Made by a program: the position numbers and the translations under genes. DNA of 64,000 nt, taken from the NCBI GenBank assembly GCA_022647725.1, contig JALCLG010000001.1, forward strand, positions 130,931-194,930, in the 5' to 3' direction. This DNA is from Bacilli bacterium (GTDB lineage: Bacteria > Bacillota_I > Bacilli_A > RFN20 > CAG-288). Below the pieces are notes generated by a model. The model did not search any database and was not told where the DNA came from. It saw only the letters and a program-made list of their open reading frames with translations. This document shows positions 1 through 10,276 of the stretch, one piece after another (position 1 is the first letter of the stretch; each line of letters starts with the position of its first letter).

Positions 1-1
1 A

Positions 2-1303
2 ATTGATTTTGCTGACATGGATTTAGTTTCCTATAAAAAGGATTTGGAACATGATGTCGAGATTCTTAACGGGTTGTATGAATTAATGAGCGAAATTACC
101 CCAGCTAAGGATTTAAAGTTAAATAAGCTAAAAGAAGTAATTGAAAACAAAATCTCAAATCCTATAAATCCGGGAAATGAAAAAGTTCTGGTTTTTAGTG
201 CTTTTGCAGACACGGTCAACTATCTGTTTAAGAATCTTTCTCCGTATTTCAAAGAAAAATATGGCTTAGAATCAGCTAGAGTTGAAGGAGCTGCCAAAGG
301 TAACTCTTCAACAATAAAAGGTATTAAGGAAACAGAAGAGATACTAACTTTATTTTCCCCTATATCTAAAGAACTTGAAATTAAATATCCAGGTAGAAAA
401 GATAGGATAGATTTGTTGTTTGCTACTGATTGTCTTTCGGAAGGACAAAACTTACAAGACTGTGATGAATGTATCAACTATGATATCCATTGGAATCCAG
501 TTAGAATTGTTCAGCGTTTTGGCCGTATTGATCGTATAGGCTCAAAGAACAACTTCATTCAGTTAATCAATTTCTGGCCTAATATTTCTCTTGATGCGTA
601 TATCAATTTAACAAATAGAGTTGATGCCAGAATGAGTATTGTTGATGCCACTTCCACAGGTGATGACAATATTTTGAGTAACGAAAACATCGAACTGGAT
701 TATAGAAAAGAACAATTGAAAAAACTACAAGAAGGCCAACTTCAGGATTTAGAAGATGTTGACGGATCAATTGCTATTACCGATCTTGGGCTTAATGAGT
801 TTAGGATGGATTTATCAAACTATATAAAGGCTAATGGCGAACCAAAAAATGTCCCACATGGTTTACATGCAGTAGTTCTCCATAATGAGGAGAAAGGCAT
901 TTTGCCTGGTGTTATTTTCGTTTTAAAGAATTATAACGAGGGTATAAATATCAACAATAGAAATAGGCTTCATCCCTATTATTTAGTCTATTTAGACATG
1001 GATGGGAATGTCATTTATGATTACACACAGGTCAAAAAGATACTGGATGTCATAAGAACAACTTCGAAAATGGTTGATTCTCCTATTAAAGCAGCTTGTT
1101 CTGAGTTTAACCGTGAAACAAAAGACGGTTTGCGTATGAACAAGTATTCTGAATTATTAGAGGATGCAATTAAATCAATAATTCACGTAAAAGAAGAAAA
1201 CGATATGGATTCTTTGTTTAATGATGGCAGCGAAGTCTTATTTAACGGAAGGATAAAAGGACTTGATGACTTTGAACTCATTACGTTCTTTGCGGTGAAA
1301 TAA
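2..1303 (+). CDS. SNF2-type helicase, C-terminal part (5' end outside window)
   Basis: The frame is open from the first bases of the window, so the ATG at 17 is probably internal. The protein shows the second RecA-like lobe of a superfamily 2 helicase: a strand with VLVFSAF, a motif V-like segment (FATDCLSEGQNLQ) and motif VI (QRFGRIDRIGS). The Walker A lobe must lie upstream. About 200 further residues follow motif VI with no motif I recognise. It is separated by two bases from the DUF4391-like gene and is followed by type III mod and res genes, so it is probably part of a restriction or defence cluster. The helicase call is firm; its exact role is inference. It could instead be a stand-alone defence helicase. 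Confidence 0.8.
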   Translation: MDFADMDLVSYKKDLEHDVEILNGLYELMSEITPAKDLKLNKLKEVIENKISNPINPGNEKVLVFSAFADTVNYLFKNLSPYFKEKYGLESARVEGAAKGNSSTIKGIKETEEILTLFSPISKELEIKYPGRKDRIDLLFATDCLSEGQNLQDCDECINYDIHWNPVRIVQRFGRIDRIGSKNNFIQLINFWPNISLDAYINLTNRVDARMSIVDATSTGDDNILSNENIELDYRKEQLKKLQEGQLQDLEDVDGSIAITDLGLNEFRMDLSNYIKANGEPKNVPHGLHAVVLHNEEKGILPGVIFVLKNYNEGININNRNRLHPYYLVYLDMDGNVIYDYTQVKKILDVIRTTSKMVDSPIKAACSEFNRETKDGLRMNKYSELLEDAIKSIIHVKEENDMDSLFNDGSEVLFNGRIKGLDDFELITFFAVK

Positions 1304-1305
1304 AA

Positions 1306-2007
1306 ATGTTTAATTTCACAAGTAAGACAACTGTAAACAAAGCCTTCAAAGTAAATGAATTGTTGAAGAAAATTGGGGCTGACAAAATCATTAAGGATGA
1401 CTCTAAATGCATTAGCGATATTTCACTGAAATATGTTCTTAATGAACAGACCATTGGAATGAAGCCAGATACAATTAAAGAGATTTATTTCTTCGTTATT
1501 AACGTAAGTACTATGGCCATTCCAATCAAATTCATATCAGCGCTTGATGGAATAATTAAACTGCAAACCGTTTTTATTCTTAATTGCGGTGGAAATGAAC
1601 TGATTCTTACCGCTTACAAAAAAGGAGTAAGAAAAGGAAGTTTAAAATATTTTCAAACCGAGTGGAGAGCCATAAGAGATTCAGTAAACCTGCCTATGGT
1701 AAACACACTAGATGACCTCTACAAATTTGTACTGAATTCGATCAATAAATATCCTCCCTTCGAAAAAGAAACCATTGCAGAATATATTGTTAGATATAAC
1801 TCTCTAAAAAAGTTAGATTTCCAAATAGGCAAAACTAGGCAAGCAATCGAGTATGAAGTAGAGAGTAAAAAAAGGTTTGAATATAACGATAGACTAAAAG
1901 GCTATGAAAAAAACAAGCAATCATTGCTTAATGAAAAGGAGTATGAATATGGAAAAATTAAAGATGAAATCACAGGATTTATCGCAGGAACACATAGCGG
2001 AGATTAA
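1306..2007 (+). CDS. DUF4391-like protein of the restriction cluster
   Basis: This 233-residue protein begins two bases after the helicase stop. Its sequence (KAFKVNELLKKIGADK near the start, then a predicted alpha/beta core and a lysine/glutamate-rich helical tail) resembles the DUF4391 family, which I recall next to helicase, mod and res genes. No catalytic motif is visible and its function is unknown. Its last 59 bases overlap, in another frame, the start of the first mod gene, so its C-terminal residues are encoded by the mod N-terminal sequence. Such an overlap suggests translational coupling. The family assignment is from memory of the sequence pattern. Confidence 0.65.
   Translation: MFNFTSKTTVNKAFKVNELLKKIGADKIIKDDSKCISDISLKYVLNEQTIGMKPDTIKEIYFFVINVSTMAIPIKFISALDGIIKLQTVFILNCGGNELILTAYKKGVRKGSLKYFQTEWRAIRDSVNLPMVNTLDDLYKFVLNSINKYPPFEKETIAEYIVRYNSLKKLDFQIGKTRQAIEYEVESKKRFEYNDRLKGYEKNKQSLLNEKEYEYGKIKDEITGFIAGTHSGD
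1946..1998 (+). repeat. 53-base exact repeat, copy 1 (start of mod copy 1)
   Basis: Bases 1946-1998 are identical to 3767-3819. The repeat covers the ATG and first codons of both mod genes. In copy 1 it also encodes the end of the DUF4391-like protein in another frame. The sequences become merely similar beyond it, which suggests recent gene conversion or recombination at the 5' ends. Confidence 0.95.
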
Positions 2008-3768
2008 AGAATTATTCCCTGATGCGGTAACTGAGGTTAAAGAAAACGGGATTATTAAGTTAAAAGTCGATTTCGATGTGCTCAGACAAGAATTGTCCGA
2101 CTCCTTAATTGATGATAAACAAGAAAGATATCAGATGACTTGGCCTGGAAAAATCCTTATAACACAGGAAACGACTTTGTTTATAATGATGATTATTCTG
2201 AAGACTCTGATACATATAAAACTACATCAGGCGATGTGGATGAGGAAGGAAATCGTTTCTTTTTAAATTCTGATTCAGATGGACGTATTCATACAAATTG
2301 GCTGAATATGATGTTTAGCAGGTTAAAAATTGCTAGAGATTTATTAACAGATGATGGTTTCATTTTTATCAGCATCGATAGTAATGAACTGGCTAATTTG
2401 TTGAAGATTTGTGATGAAATTTTTGGAAATTCCAATTTTGTTTCAATTCTTTCTGTTGAAAACAATCCTAAAGGAAGGAAAAATTCAAAGTTTATATCAG
2501 TGAGTAATGAATTTTTGGTTATTTATTCTAAAGATATTAACTGTGGGTATTTTTTAGAGAACATTCCAAAAGATGCTTCTGAAATGACACAAGACGAAGA
2601 TGGGAACTTTGTCCATAATAGCGGAAAACGAGTTCTTGTTGGAGAGAACAACTTTAATAAGGAAGTTACTAACTTTGCTTCAGAAAAAAACTATTGCGTT
2701 TATTACAATCCATTAACCAATCATGTTTTATTGCAAACTGAAGACGCTGTTGATTCATCTAATGCAAAATTACTCAATGATGGATATAAAAGATATGTTT
2801 CATTTCGATCAAATCATTTAGTGGAGAACACTTATACAAGGACTAAATTCATGCAGCTTTTTAATTGTTCTTTATTAGATTTTAAAGACAATAAAATTTA
2901 TGAGAAAAACGAGAGCACAACAACAAGGATTAAGAGCATTTTGACAAACAAAAAATACCAAGGAATTGTAGAAGGAAAACTTGAAAATGTTGTTTTTGAT
3001 TTTAAGACAACATCGGCTGGGACAGCCCTAAAAGAATTGTTTAAAACAAACGACATGATTTTTGATGCACCTAAAAATGTTAATTATATTAAATTACTAA
3101 TTTCATTAATTCCAGGAAATGATTTTACTGTTTTAGATTTTTTTGCTGGCTCTGGAACGACCGCCCAAGCCGTTATGGAATTAAATTCTGAAGATGGAGG
3201 AAAAAGAAATTTTATTTTGATACAAATTCCTGAAAAATGCAGTGATAACTCCATAGCTAAGAAAAGTGGTTTTGATACAGTTTCTGATATTACCATTAAA
3301 CGCGTTTCATTGTGTGCTACAAAAATGAATCAAGATAAAGGTCTTTTACAAAACGAAAGCGATAATGGAATAAGAGTATTTAAGGTTGAATCTTCAAACA
3401 TGAAAGATGTCTATTATTCTGTGGGCTTAATACAACAGGGATTGTTGAGTGATTACGTTTCAAATATTAAAGATGACCGAAAGCCACTAGATCTGGTGTT
3501 CCAAGTAATGCTTGATCTCGGCATCTCCCTTTCGTCTTCTATAGAAGAGAGAAATATTAAGGGGAAGGATGTGTTCTTTGTAGGGGGCAATAGCATCATT
3601 GCCTGTTTTGACTCTGGTGTCGGTAGCGATATTCTCGAAGAACTGGCAAAGTTCAAACCTCTCTATGTCTGCTTCAGGGACTCAACCTTCGATGGGGATT
3701 CCTCTAGCGTGAACTGTGAGCAAATATTCAAGACCCTGTCTCCAATCACAAAAGTAAAGGTAATTTAA
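1949..3768 (+). pseudogene. mod: Type III DNA methyltransferase (mod), copy 1, internal deletion and frameshift
   Basis: The ATG at 1949 has a good AAGGAG site at 1935 and starts a protein matching mod copy 2 to residue ~68 (ending MTWPGK). The frame then breaks. Relative to copy 2 a net 175 bases are missing between 2150 and 2155, removing ~58 codons that include the front of the catalytic DPPY motif. Downstream, in another frame, follow PYNTGNDF, a target-recognition region unlike copy 2, the AdoMet-binding motif DFFAGSGTT (3136-3162), and a C-terminal region similar to copy 2. DPPY before FxGxG is the order of type III (beta) adenine methyltransferases. With the catalytic motif lost and the frame shifted it should be inactive. 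A TTG at 2140 could start the remainder. Confidence 0.85.
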
Positions 3769-3819
3769 TATGGAAAAATTAAAGATGAAATCACAGGATT
3801 TATCGCAGGAACACATAGC
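3767..3819 (+). repeat. 53-base exact repeat, copy 2 (start of mod copy 2)
   Basis: This stretch is identical to 1946-1998. Here it does not overlap another gene; it follows the stop of mod copy 1 directly, so the second gene has no clear ribosome site of its own. Confidence 0.95.
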
Positions 3820-5668
3820 AGAGATTAGAAAACTCTTTCCTAATACCGTTACTGAAGTTAAAGAAAACGGAAATATAAAGCTGATGGTTGATTTTAACAT
3901 ACTAAAGCAAGAATTATCAGATTCTTTAATTAATGATAAACAAGAAAGGTATCAGATGACCTGGCCAGGGAAAAAGGAAGCGATATTATTATCCAACATT
4001 CCCACTTCAAAGTCTTTGCGTCCTAATATTAAATCCAGTATTGATTTTTACAATACCGAAAATATATACATTGAGGGTGATAACCTCGAAGCTTTAAAAA
4101 TCTTGCATGAATCTTATTTAGGATGCATCAAAGTAATTTATTTGGATCCACCTTATAACACTGGCAACGATTTTGTGTACAAAGATGATTTCTCTGTTGA
4201 TGCATAGATAATTACTGCAAAATCAAGTGGGCAAAGCGATGATGTAGGCAATAGGCTCGTCTATAAATAGCGAATCAAACGGAAGGTACCATAGCGATTG
4301 GCTAAACATGGTTTATCCGCGTCTTAAATTAGCAAAAGATTTTTTAAAGGATGACGGCTTTGTTTTCATATCCATCGATGACCATGAAGAAGACAACTTA
4401 ATTAAAATAGGAAAAGAGATTTTCGGCGAGAGCAATTTTGTCGGCGTTTTTCCTTGGAGAAAAAGAACGGCAAAATCGGATGTTCCATTTGGCTTGTCCC
4501 AGGATTTCGAATGGATTATAGTTTTTGCAAAATCAGCTGTAGCCCAGCTTTCTGTTGATGGAAAAGAAAGGCATTATTTCGAAACCAACGATTTTCCAGG
4601 AAGACCATGGAGAGTCCATGATTTGACTAAACAAACAACTGCTAGTGAAAGACCAAATAGTTATTTTACAATCGTTAATCCAAAGAATGGAGAAAGAATA
4701 TCCGGCTGATTCAAACCGAACATGGGCTATTTCAAAAGACACATTTGAAGGATATTATAAAGAAAATAGAATAGTTTTCCCTGGGAGATTATGACTTTCT
4801 TGCGATAAAAAGACCTGTGCTTCGCTATTGGAAATCTGATGATATGGCAAAATCAGGTGACTCTTTTGGAAAGATTGCTGTAAGTACAAAACTTCCAGAT
4901 TATATTGGAATGTCACAAGATGGCACCAAAGAAATAACCAACTTATTTGGTGGAAAGGTGTTTAGCTTTCCAAAGCCAGTTTCTTTATTAAAATATCTTA
5001 TAAAGATTTCAACAGGTGAAGATGATTTTATTATGGATTTCTTTTCTGGGTCTGGTACAACTGCAGAGGCCGTAATGCAACTTAATGCAGAAGATGGACT
5101 AAACAGGCATTATATTTTGGTTCAAATTCCAGACTTATGTGATGAGCACTCTGAGCCAAACAAATTAGGATATAAGACTATTTGTGATATTGGAATTGAA
5201 AGAATTAAAAAAGCAGGAGATTCAATAGCGAGCAAGGCAAACCTGATTTCATCTGATTTTGACAAGGGATTTAGGGTATTTTCAATAGATTCCTCGAATA
5301 TGAAAGATGTCTTCTATTCAGCTAACCGCATTAATCAAGGCATTTTGGATGATTTTATTTCTAATATTAAAGATGATAGAAAACAAATTGATCTTATTTT
5401 CCAAGTTATGTCTGAATTAGGCATATTGTTGTCGGCGAAAATTGAAGAGAAAACGATATTAGGTAAGAAAGTTTATTTGATTAACGGAAATGATCTAATT
5501 GCGTGTTTTGATAAAGGAATTGATGGTGTTTTCGTTCAAGAATTAGCTAAGCTTAAGCCTTTGTATGCTTGTTTTAAAGATTCATCGTTTGGCAGCGACT
5601 CGATCAGTGTTAATTGTGAGCAGATTTTTAAAACAATCTCACCTGTAACAAAGATAAAGGTTATTTAG
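3770..5668 (+). pseudogene. mod: Type III DNA methyltransferase (mod), copy 2, several frameshifts
   Basis: The first 145 codons are intact and carry the catalytic motif DPPYNTGN (4145-4168). A TAG follows at 4205-4207. The protein can then be followed only by changing frame: one extra A near 4266 (restoring NSESNGRYHSDW), one extra A near 4695 (restoring EYPADSNRTW) and one extra A near 4788 (restoring DYDFLAIKRP). The AdoMet motif DFFSGSGTT (about 5036-5062) and the C-terminal region match copy 1, but the central target-recognition region differs. This gene encodes, or encoded, a methyltransferase of different specificity sharing the same res. Four lesions in 1.9 kb, against none in the next 3.1 kb, point to real decay. 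Confidence 0.85.
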
Positions 5669-5680
5669 GAGGTTATCATA

Positions 5681-8600
5681 ATGAAATTCATATTTAAAAC
5701 TCAGGACTACCAAACAGAAGCAGTGGATGCTATTACATCTGTTTTTAATGGCCAACCTTATATAAGATTTTCTCAATATACACGAGATGTTGGAACTCTT
5801 TCTGATGAAGAAAAGAACAAACAAACTCAACTGTCTTTATTTGGTGATAATCCAATTAACACTATCAAGGATGCATCTGATGATGATTATGCCTTAGGCT
5901 TTTCTAACAATAGAATTGTTTTAACCGACCAGCAATTACTTGATAACATTAAAAATGTTCAAGCATTGAATAATTTAAAGCAAGATGATGTGTTAGTTCA
6001 TAAACTCGGGCGTGTTCAGTTAGATATTGAAATGGAGACTGGAACCGGCAAAACATATGTCTATATCAAGACAATGTTTGAACTCAATAAAAAATATGGT
6101 TTTAGTAAATTTATAGTGGTTGTTCCTTCAATTGCTATTCGTGAAGGTGTTAAGAAAACTTTTGAACAAACCGAAGATAATTTCATGGATCTTTATGGTA
6201 AGAAAGCACGTTATTTCATTTATAATTCTGCCCATCTTGATCAAATTGATAGCTTTTCAAGCGATAGTTCGATAAACGTAATGATTATCAATATTCAGGC
6301 ATTTAATACGCGTGGAAAAGATGGAAGAAAGATTTACGAAGAACTTGATGCTTTCCAGTCTAGAAAACCAATTGATGTAATCAGAAAGAATAGACCAATC
6401 CTTATTTTGGACGAGCCTCAAAAGATGGGTGGTGAAGCTACTCAAGAATCAATTCAAAACTTTGATCCATTATTCACTATTAATTACAGTGCTACTCATA
6501 AGGAACACCATAACCTTGTTTATGTTCTTGATGCTTTAGATGCCTATAACAAGCGCCTAGTTAAGAAGATTCAAGTTAAGGGTGTTACGATAAAAAACAT
6601 TCGTGGATCCAACGGTTACTTATATCTCCAAGATATCATCGTTTCTCCAGATAAGGCTCCACAAGTAAGATTAGATTTTGATGTTAAGAATAAAGATGGG
6701 TCAATAAAAAGAGACACCCGTATTTTAGGTGTTGATTCTAATTTATATCAGCTTTCAAAAGGACTTGAAGAATATAAAGACGGATATACTATTAGCGACA
6801 TTGATTACTACAAAAACACAGTAACTTTCCTTAATGGCGAGACAATTTCAGCTGGTGAAGGAACTGGTGATGTTTCCGATGAAGATATTCGTAGAATACA
6901 AATACGTGAGACAATTGAGTCTCATTTGGATAAAGAGCAAGAATTATTCGATAAAGGTATTAAAGTCCTTTCACTATTCTTTATCGATGAAGTAGATAAA
7001 TACCGCCAATATGATGAAAATGGCAATCCAGTTTTAGGAATATATGGGAAGATTTTTGAAGAAGAATATCAATCAGCTGTTGATAAGAAAATTTTATCTC
7101 TATTTAATGACACTCCTTACCTTAATTATCTAAAAAGTATTAAAACATCCGATACTCATAAAGGCTATTTTAGTATTGATAAAAAAGGAAGATCTGTTGA
7201 TTCCGAGTGTAAAAGAGGAACTGATATTTCCGATGATGAATCAGCATATGATTTAATCTTAAAAGATAAAGAAAGACTTCTTTCATTTGAAGAACCAACA
7301 AGATTCATTTTCTCTCACAGCGCATTAAGAGAAGGCTGGGATAATCCTAACGTTTTCCAAATTTGTACCCTAAGACACACCAAGTCTTCTATTCAAAAGC
7401 GACAAGAAGTAGGCCGTGGTCTACGTTTATGTGTAACTCAAAGCGGAGAAAGAATGGATAAGACTGTTGTTAATGATGTCTTTAGCGTTAACAAATTAAC
7501 CGTTATTGCCAATGAAGAATATAAAGACTTTGTTTCTGGCCTTCAAAGTGAAATTAAAGATGTTCTTTATGATCGTCCAACAAAGGCAAATCAAGCCTAT
7601 TTCATCGGGAAAACTATTCACAATAGTGTGACAAATGAGGATGAAAAGATTGATTCCAAGAAAGCAGTGAAGATTTATAGATACCTATTAGCAAACAACT
7701 ATATTGATGATGATGAACATGTTACCGAACAATTCAGGAATGATGTCAAAAATGGTGCTCTTGCTCCAATTACAGATGAAGAAATTAAACCATTTACTGC
7801 ATCAATATCTGATTTGGTTGAAGGCGTTTATGATCCTTCTAAGATTGATGAACTTACCGAAGACGGGAAGAGACCTGTTATTGTTGATAATGAACTTAAC
7901 GATAATTTCAAGAAGAAAGAATTCCAGGAATTATGGAACGCGATTAACCACAAGTACACTTATAGAGTTGATTTTGATAGTAATGAATTGATTAAGAACA
8001 GCGTTGAAATTATCGATAGAGAACTAAACGTTAGCAGATTAATGTATTCGGTTCAAGAAGGCGAACAAAAGGATGAAATTACTAAAGAGCAGATTGAAGA
8101 AAAGACCAGTTTTAAAGAGGATGCAAATAGTGGTAAGAACAAAACATTAGATAATTCTTCAGTGAATTCAATTAAATATGATTTAGTCGGTAAAATAGCT
8201 GGTGAAACCTCACTTACAAGGAAAACAATTGTTACAATTTTGAAAGAAATTTCGCCACAAAAATTCTATATGTTTAAAAACAACCCCGAAGAATTTATTT
8301 CAAAAGTATCCAAATTAATTAATAGTCAAAAGGCATCAATAATTGTTGAGCATGTCACCTACAATAAGTTAGATCAAACCTTTGATTCGTCTATATTCAA
8401 TGAAAAACGCGCTGATTATGAGAAGAATAAAGTTTTTCCTTCTAAAAAGGCAATCCAAGATTTTGTTTTCCTCGATGGAAATGCAGCTCAATCGAATGAG
8501 CGTAGTTTTGTTGAAAATCTAGAAACCAGTAAAGAGGTAAGAGTATTTGCTAAGCTTCCTAAGGGATACTATATTCCAACACCTATGGGTAACTATTCTC

Positions 8601-8833
8601 CAGATTGGGCCATTGTTTACGATAAGGACAATGTTAGAAACATTTATTTCATAGCCGAAACGAAAGGTAGTTTGGATTCACTTGAATTAAGAGCAATCGA
8701 AAAAGCAAAGATTGATTGTGCTTCAAAACTCTTCAATGATATGCCAAATACTATTGTTCATTATGACAAAGTACACACCTATGAAGACTTATTAAATATT
8801 ATTTCGAATTTGGAGAGCAATAGTCCAAGATAA
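5681..8833 (+). CDS. res: Type III restriction enzyme, Res subunit
   Basis: This intact 1050-residue protein has a strong GGAGG site at 5668. Its helicase lobe has Walker A METGTGKT at residues 118-125, the type III-typical DEPQ box at 244-247, a SATHKE motif III and an REGWDNPN/QEVGRGLRL motif V-VI region. The C-terminus has a PD-(D/E)xK nuclease: D975 in SPDWA and E993-T-K995. Known Res subunits translocate and cut DNA only in complex with Mod, which supplies recognition. Both mod genes upstream are broken here, so this Res may be an orphan or may pair with a Mod elsewhere. It is the third type III component after the helicase and DUF4391-like genes. Confidence 0.93.
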   Translation: MKFIFKTQDYQTEAVDAITSVFNGQPYIRFSQYTRDVGTLSDEEKNKQTQLSLFGDNPINTIKDASDDDYALGFSNNRIVLTDQQLLDNIKNVQALNNLKQDDVLVHKLGRVQLDIEMETGTGKTYVYIKTMFELNKKYGFSKFIVVVPSIAIREGVKKTFEQTEDNFMDLYGKKARYFIYNSAHLDQIDSFSSDSSINVMIINIQAFNTRGKDGRKIYEELDAFQSRKPIDVIRKNRPILILDEPQKMGGEATQESIQNFDPLFTINYSATHKEHHNLVYVLDALDAYNKRLVKKIQVKGVTIKNIRGSNGYLYLQDIIVSPDKAPQVRLDFDVKNKDGSIKRDTRILGVDSNLYQLSKGLEEYKDGYTISDIDYYKNTVTFLNGETISAGEGTGDVSDEDIRRIQIRETIESHLDKEQELFDKGIKVLSLFFIDEVDKYRQYDENGNPVLGIYGKIFEEEYQSAVDKKILSLFNDTPYLNYLKSIKTSDTHKGYFSIDKKGRSVDSECKRGTDISDDESAYDLILKDKERLLSFEEPTRFIFSHSALREGWDNPNVFQICTLRHTKSSIQKRQEVGRGLRLCVTQSGERMDKTVVNDVFSVNKLTVIANEEYKDFVSGLQSEIKDVLYDRPTKANQAYFIGKTIHNSVTNEDEKIDSKKAVKIYRYLLANNYIDDDEHVTEQFRNDVKNGALAPITDEEIKPFTASISDLVEGVYDPSKIDELTEDGKRPVIVDNELNDNFKKKEFQELWNAINHKYTYRVDFDSNELIKNSVEIIDRELNVSRLMYSVQEGEQKDEITKEQIEEKTSFKEDANSGKNKTLDNSSVNSIKYDLVGKIAGETSLTRKTIVTILKEISPQKFYMFKNNPEEFISKVSKLINSQKASIIVEHVTYNKLDQTFDSSIFNEKRADYEKNKVFPSKKAIQDFVFLDGNAAQSNERSFVENLETSKEVRVFAKLPKGYYIPTPMGNYSPDWAIVYDKDNVRNIYFIAETKGSLDSLELRAIEKAKIDCASKLFNDMPNTIVHYDKVHTYEDLLNIISNLESNSPR

Positions 8834-8859
8834 ATTTTCTTGAACTGAAAGGAGATTTT

Positions 8860-10059
8860 ATGGCAAAAAGTGGAAGGAAACCCAACAAATCAACTCCTTT
8901 GAGCGTTGTTTTTCATGACTTTAAGAATGCAACGTGTGATGACAGAAAAGTTAATGATTTTGCATCGACCGTATTGTTGAATTTAATTACTGATAAGCCA
9001 GATTGTAAACCCTCAGAAGATATTACAAACTCAGTAATGACTAAAGTCATTAACACGTATTTTAGCGGTGAAAACCCACCAAGAGATCAAATGTTAACTA
9101 GTATCATCAAATGCCTTGATAAGACTAAATTTATTGATTGGGTCAACAATGAATATTCATCAATTTTAGAAAACACTGCAATAGCTTTTCAAAAATATGA
9201 TGAAACCAAGCATCTACATAAGGGCAATGTTGCCGAAGCGGTGTTCGAAGCTTTTAGAAGAGCCTTCCTAATTATGAAGAATCCTGATTCAGGAATTCAA
9301 CTAAAAATCGCAGCAGGGTCAAGTCCAGAAGATACAGAAAAAGCATTTAGGATTAAAGAAAAATACGCCAATGTTTTATTAAGCGAATCCGATTTTTCTT
9401 GCGAAATGGACGGAACTTCCCTTCTTAACGCAACCGGTAAACCGGATTTTTGTGTTTGTTTAGTAGATGAGACGCTTCCTGAATCACAACAAAACGTGAT
9501 CATTCTTTGCAACAACTGTTATAGAAATATAGTTTCATTAAGTCCAGTGGAAAGAAAAGAGAAGTTGACTCGCGCAAAGGCATTCTGGACTAAAAAAGCA
9601 TCACTTAGATCTGTTCCATGCGGAACTGAATTTGTTGAAGAATTATCAGACTTGCTTGAAACACTAAAGACTATTGAGCCAATTGCTGAGGAAAAGTTAA
9701 TAAGCGAGTCAGAATTAAGGCTAGTTCCTCTTAAAGTTGAAGAAAAGCTTGGTGATGAACATCTTTTTTGCGAGATGGTCAAGACATTAGCCTCAGAGGA
9801 ATATCCTCAGATAAAAAAGGCATTAAAAATTGTTTCGAATGGCAAGGATGGCGGATTTAGTGAAGTTTTAGCGGCAGATATTAGATCCGCTTATTTACAT
9901 TTGGCTCAGAAACAAGATGGTAGTTTTTTTAAGGAAGATATATTTTTTGCATTAGGACAAACCATAGCTAATAGGACCGCGAAGAAGCTTAGTCTTTGCT
10001 ATGCTTTAGTTGCCTATTATGTGCAAGATTGTGAGGTTTTCAATGCAATTACCAAATAA
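8860..10059 (+). CDS. Putative ABC-three-component system effector/C-terminal-domain protein
   Basis: This 399-residue protein is preceded by AAAGGAG at 8849. It opens the operon whose last gene is a DUF2326/SMC-like ATPase. The C-terminus (a helical region ending YYVQDCEVFNAITK) resembles the shared C-terminal domain of ABC-three-component (ABC-3C) proteins. The centre contains KPDFCVCLVDE and FCVCL-type strands, but I cannot name a catalytic domain. Gene order (large variable protein, small winged-helix-like middle protein, ATPase) fits ABC-3C conflict systems described by comparative genomics. Identification rests mainly on neighbours and the C-terminal pattern; the effector activity is unknown. 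Confidence 0.55.
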   Translation: MAKSGRKPNKSTPLSVVFHDFKNATCDDRKVNDFASTVLLNLITDKPDCKPSEDITNSVMTKVINTYFSGENPPRDQMLTSIIKCLDKTKFIDWVNNEYSSILENTAIAFQKYDETKHLHKGNVAEAVFEAFRRAFLIMKNPDSGIQLKIAAGSSPEDTEKAFRIKEKYANVLLSESDFSCEMDGTSLLNATGKPDFCVCLVDETLPESQQNVIILCNNCYRNIVSLSPVERKEKLTRAKAFWTKKASLRSVPCGTEFVEELSDLLETLKTIEPIAEEKLISESELRLVPLKVEEKLGDEHLFCEMVKTLASEEYPQIKKALKIVSNGKDGGFSEVLAADIRSAYLHLAQKQDGSFFKEDIFFALGQTIANRTAKKLSLCYALVAYYVQDCEVFNAITK

Positions 10060-10276
10060 AATAACTAAATATGAAGAAAGTATTTTCCCTACAATGACTT
10101 CGATTCTTGAAACAATTGAAAAGGAACCTATTAATATTGACCAATTGTATGTTAAGGTTCGTTTCAAGGCTAATGGAGTACAAAATTTTATAGATGCTTT
10201 GGATTCTTTATATGCATTAAAGAAAATAGATATAAACGAAGGAGGGCAAATTTATTATGTTGGAAGAGATATATAG
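10043..10276 (+). CDS. Putative ABC-3C middle component (small winged-helix-like)
   Basis: The ATG at 10043 is preferred because GAGG lies at 10033, giving 77 residues; the start overlaps the previous gene by 17 bases. The protein is all-helical plus a beta hairpin (LYALKKIDINEGGQIYYV), a winged-helix-like pattern typical of the small middle components that link the effector and ATPase of ABC-3C systems. Its stop overlaps the next gene by 20 bases, so all three are translationally coupled. Confidence 0.6.
   Translation: MQLPNKITKYEESIFPTMTSILETIEKEPINIDQLYVKVRFKANGVQNFIDALDSLYALKKIDINEGGQIYYVGRDI

Noticed and set aside
2140..3768. Independent functional methyltransferase from TTG 2140
   Set aside because: It lacks the front of the DPPY motif and the N-terminal domain, and a TTG without ribosome site is unlikely to be used.
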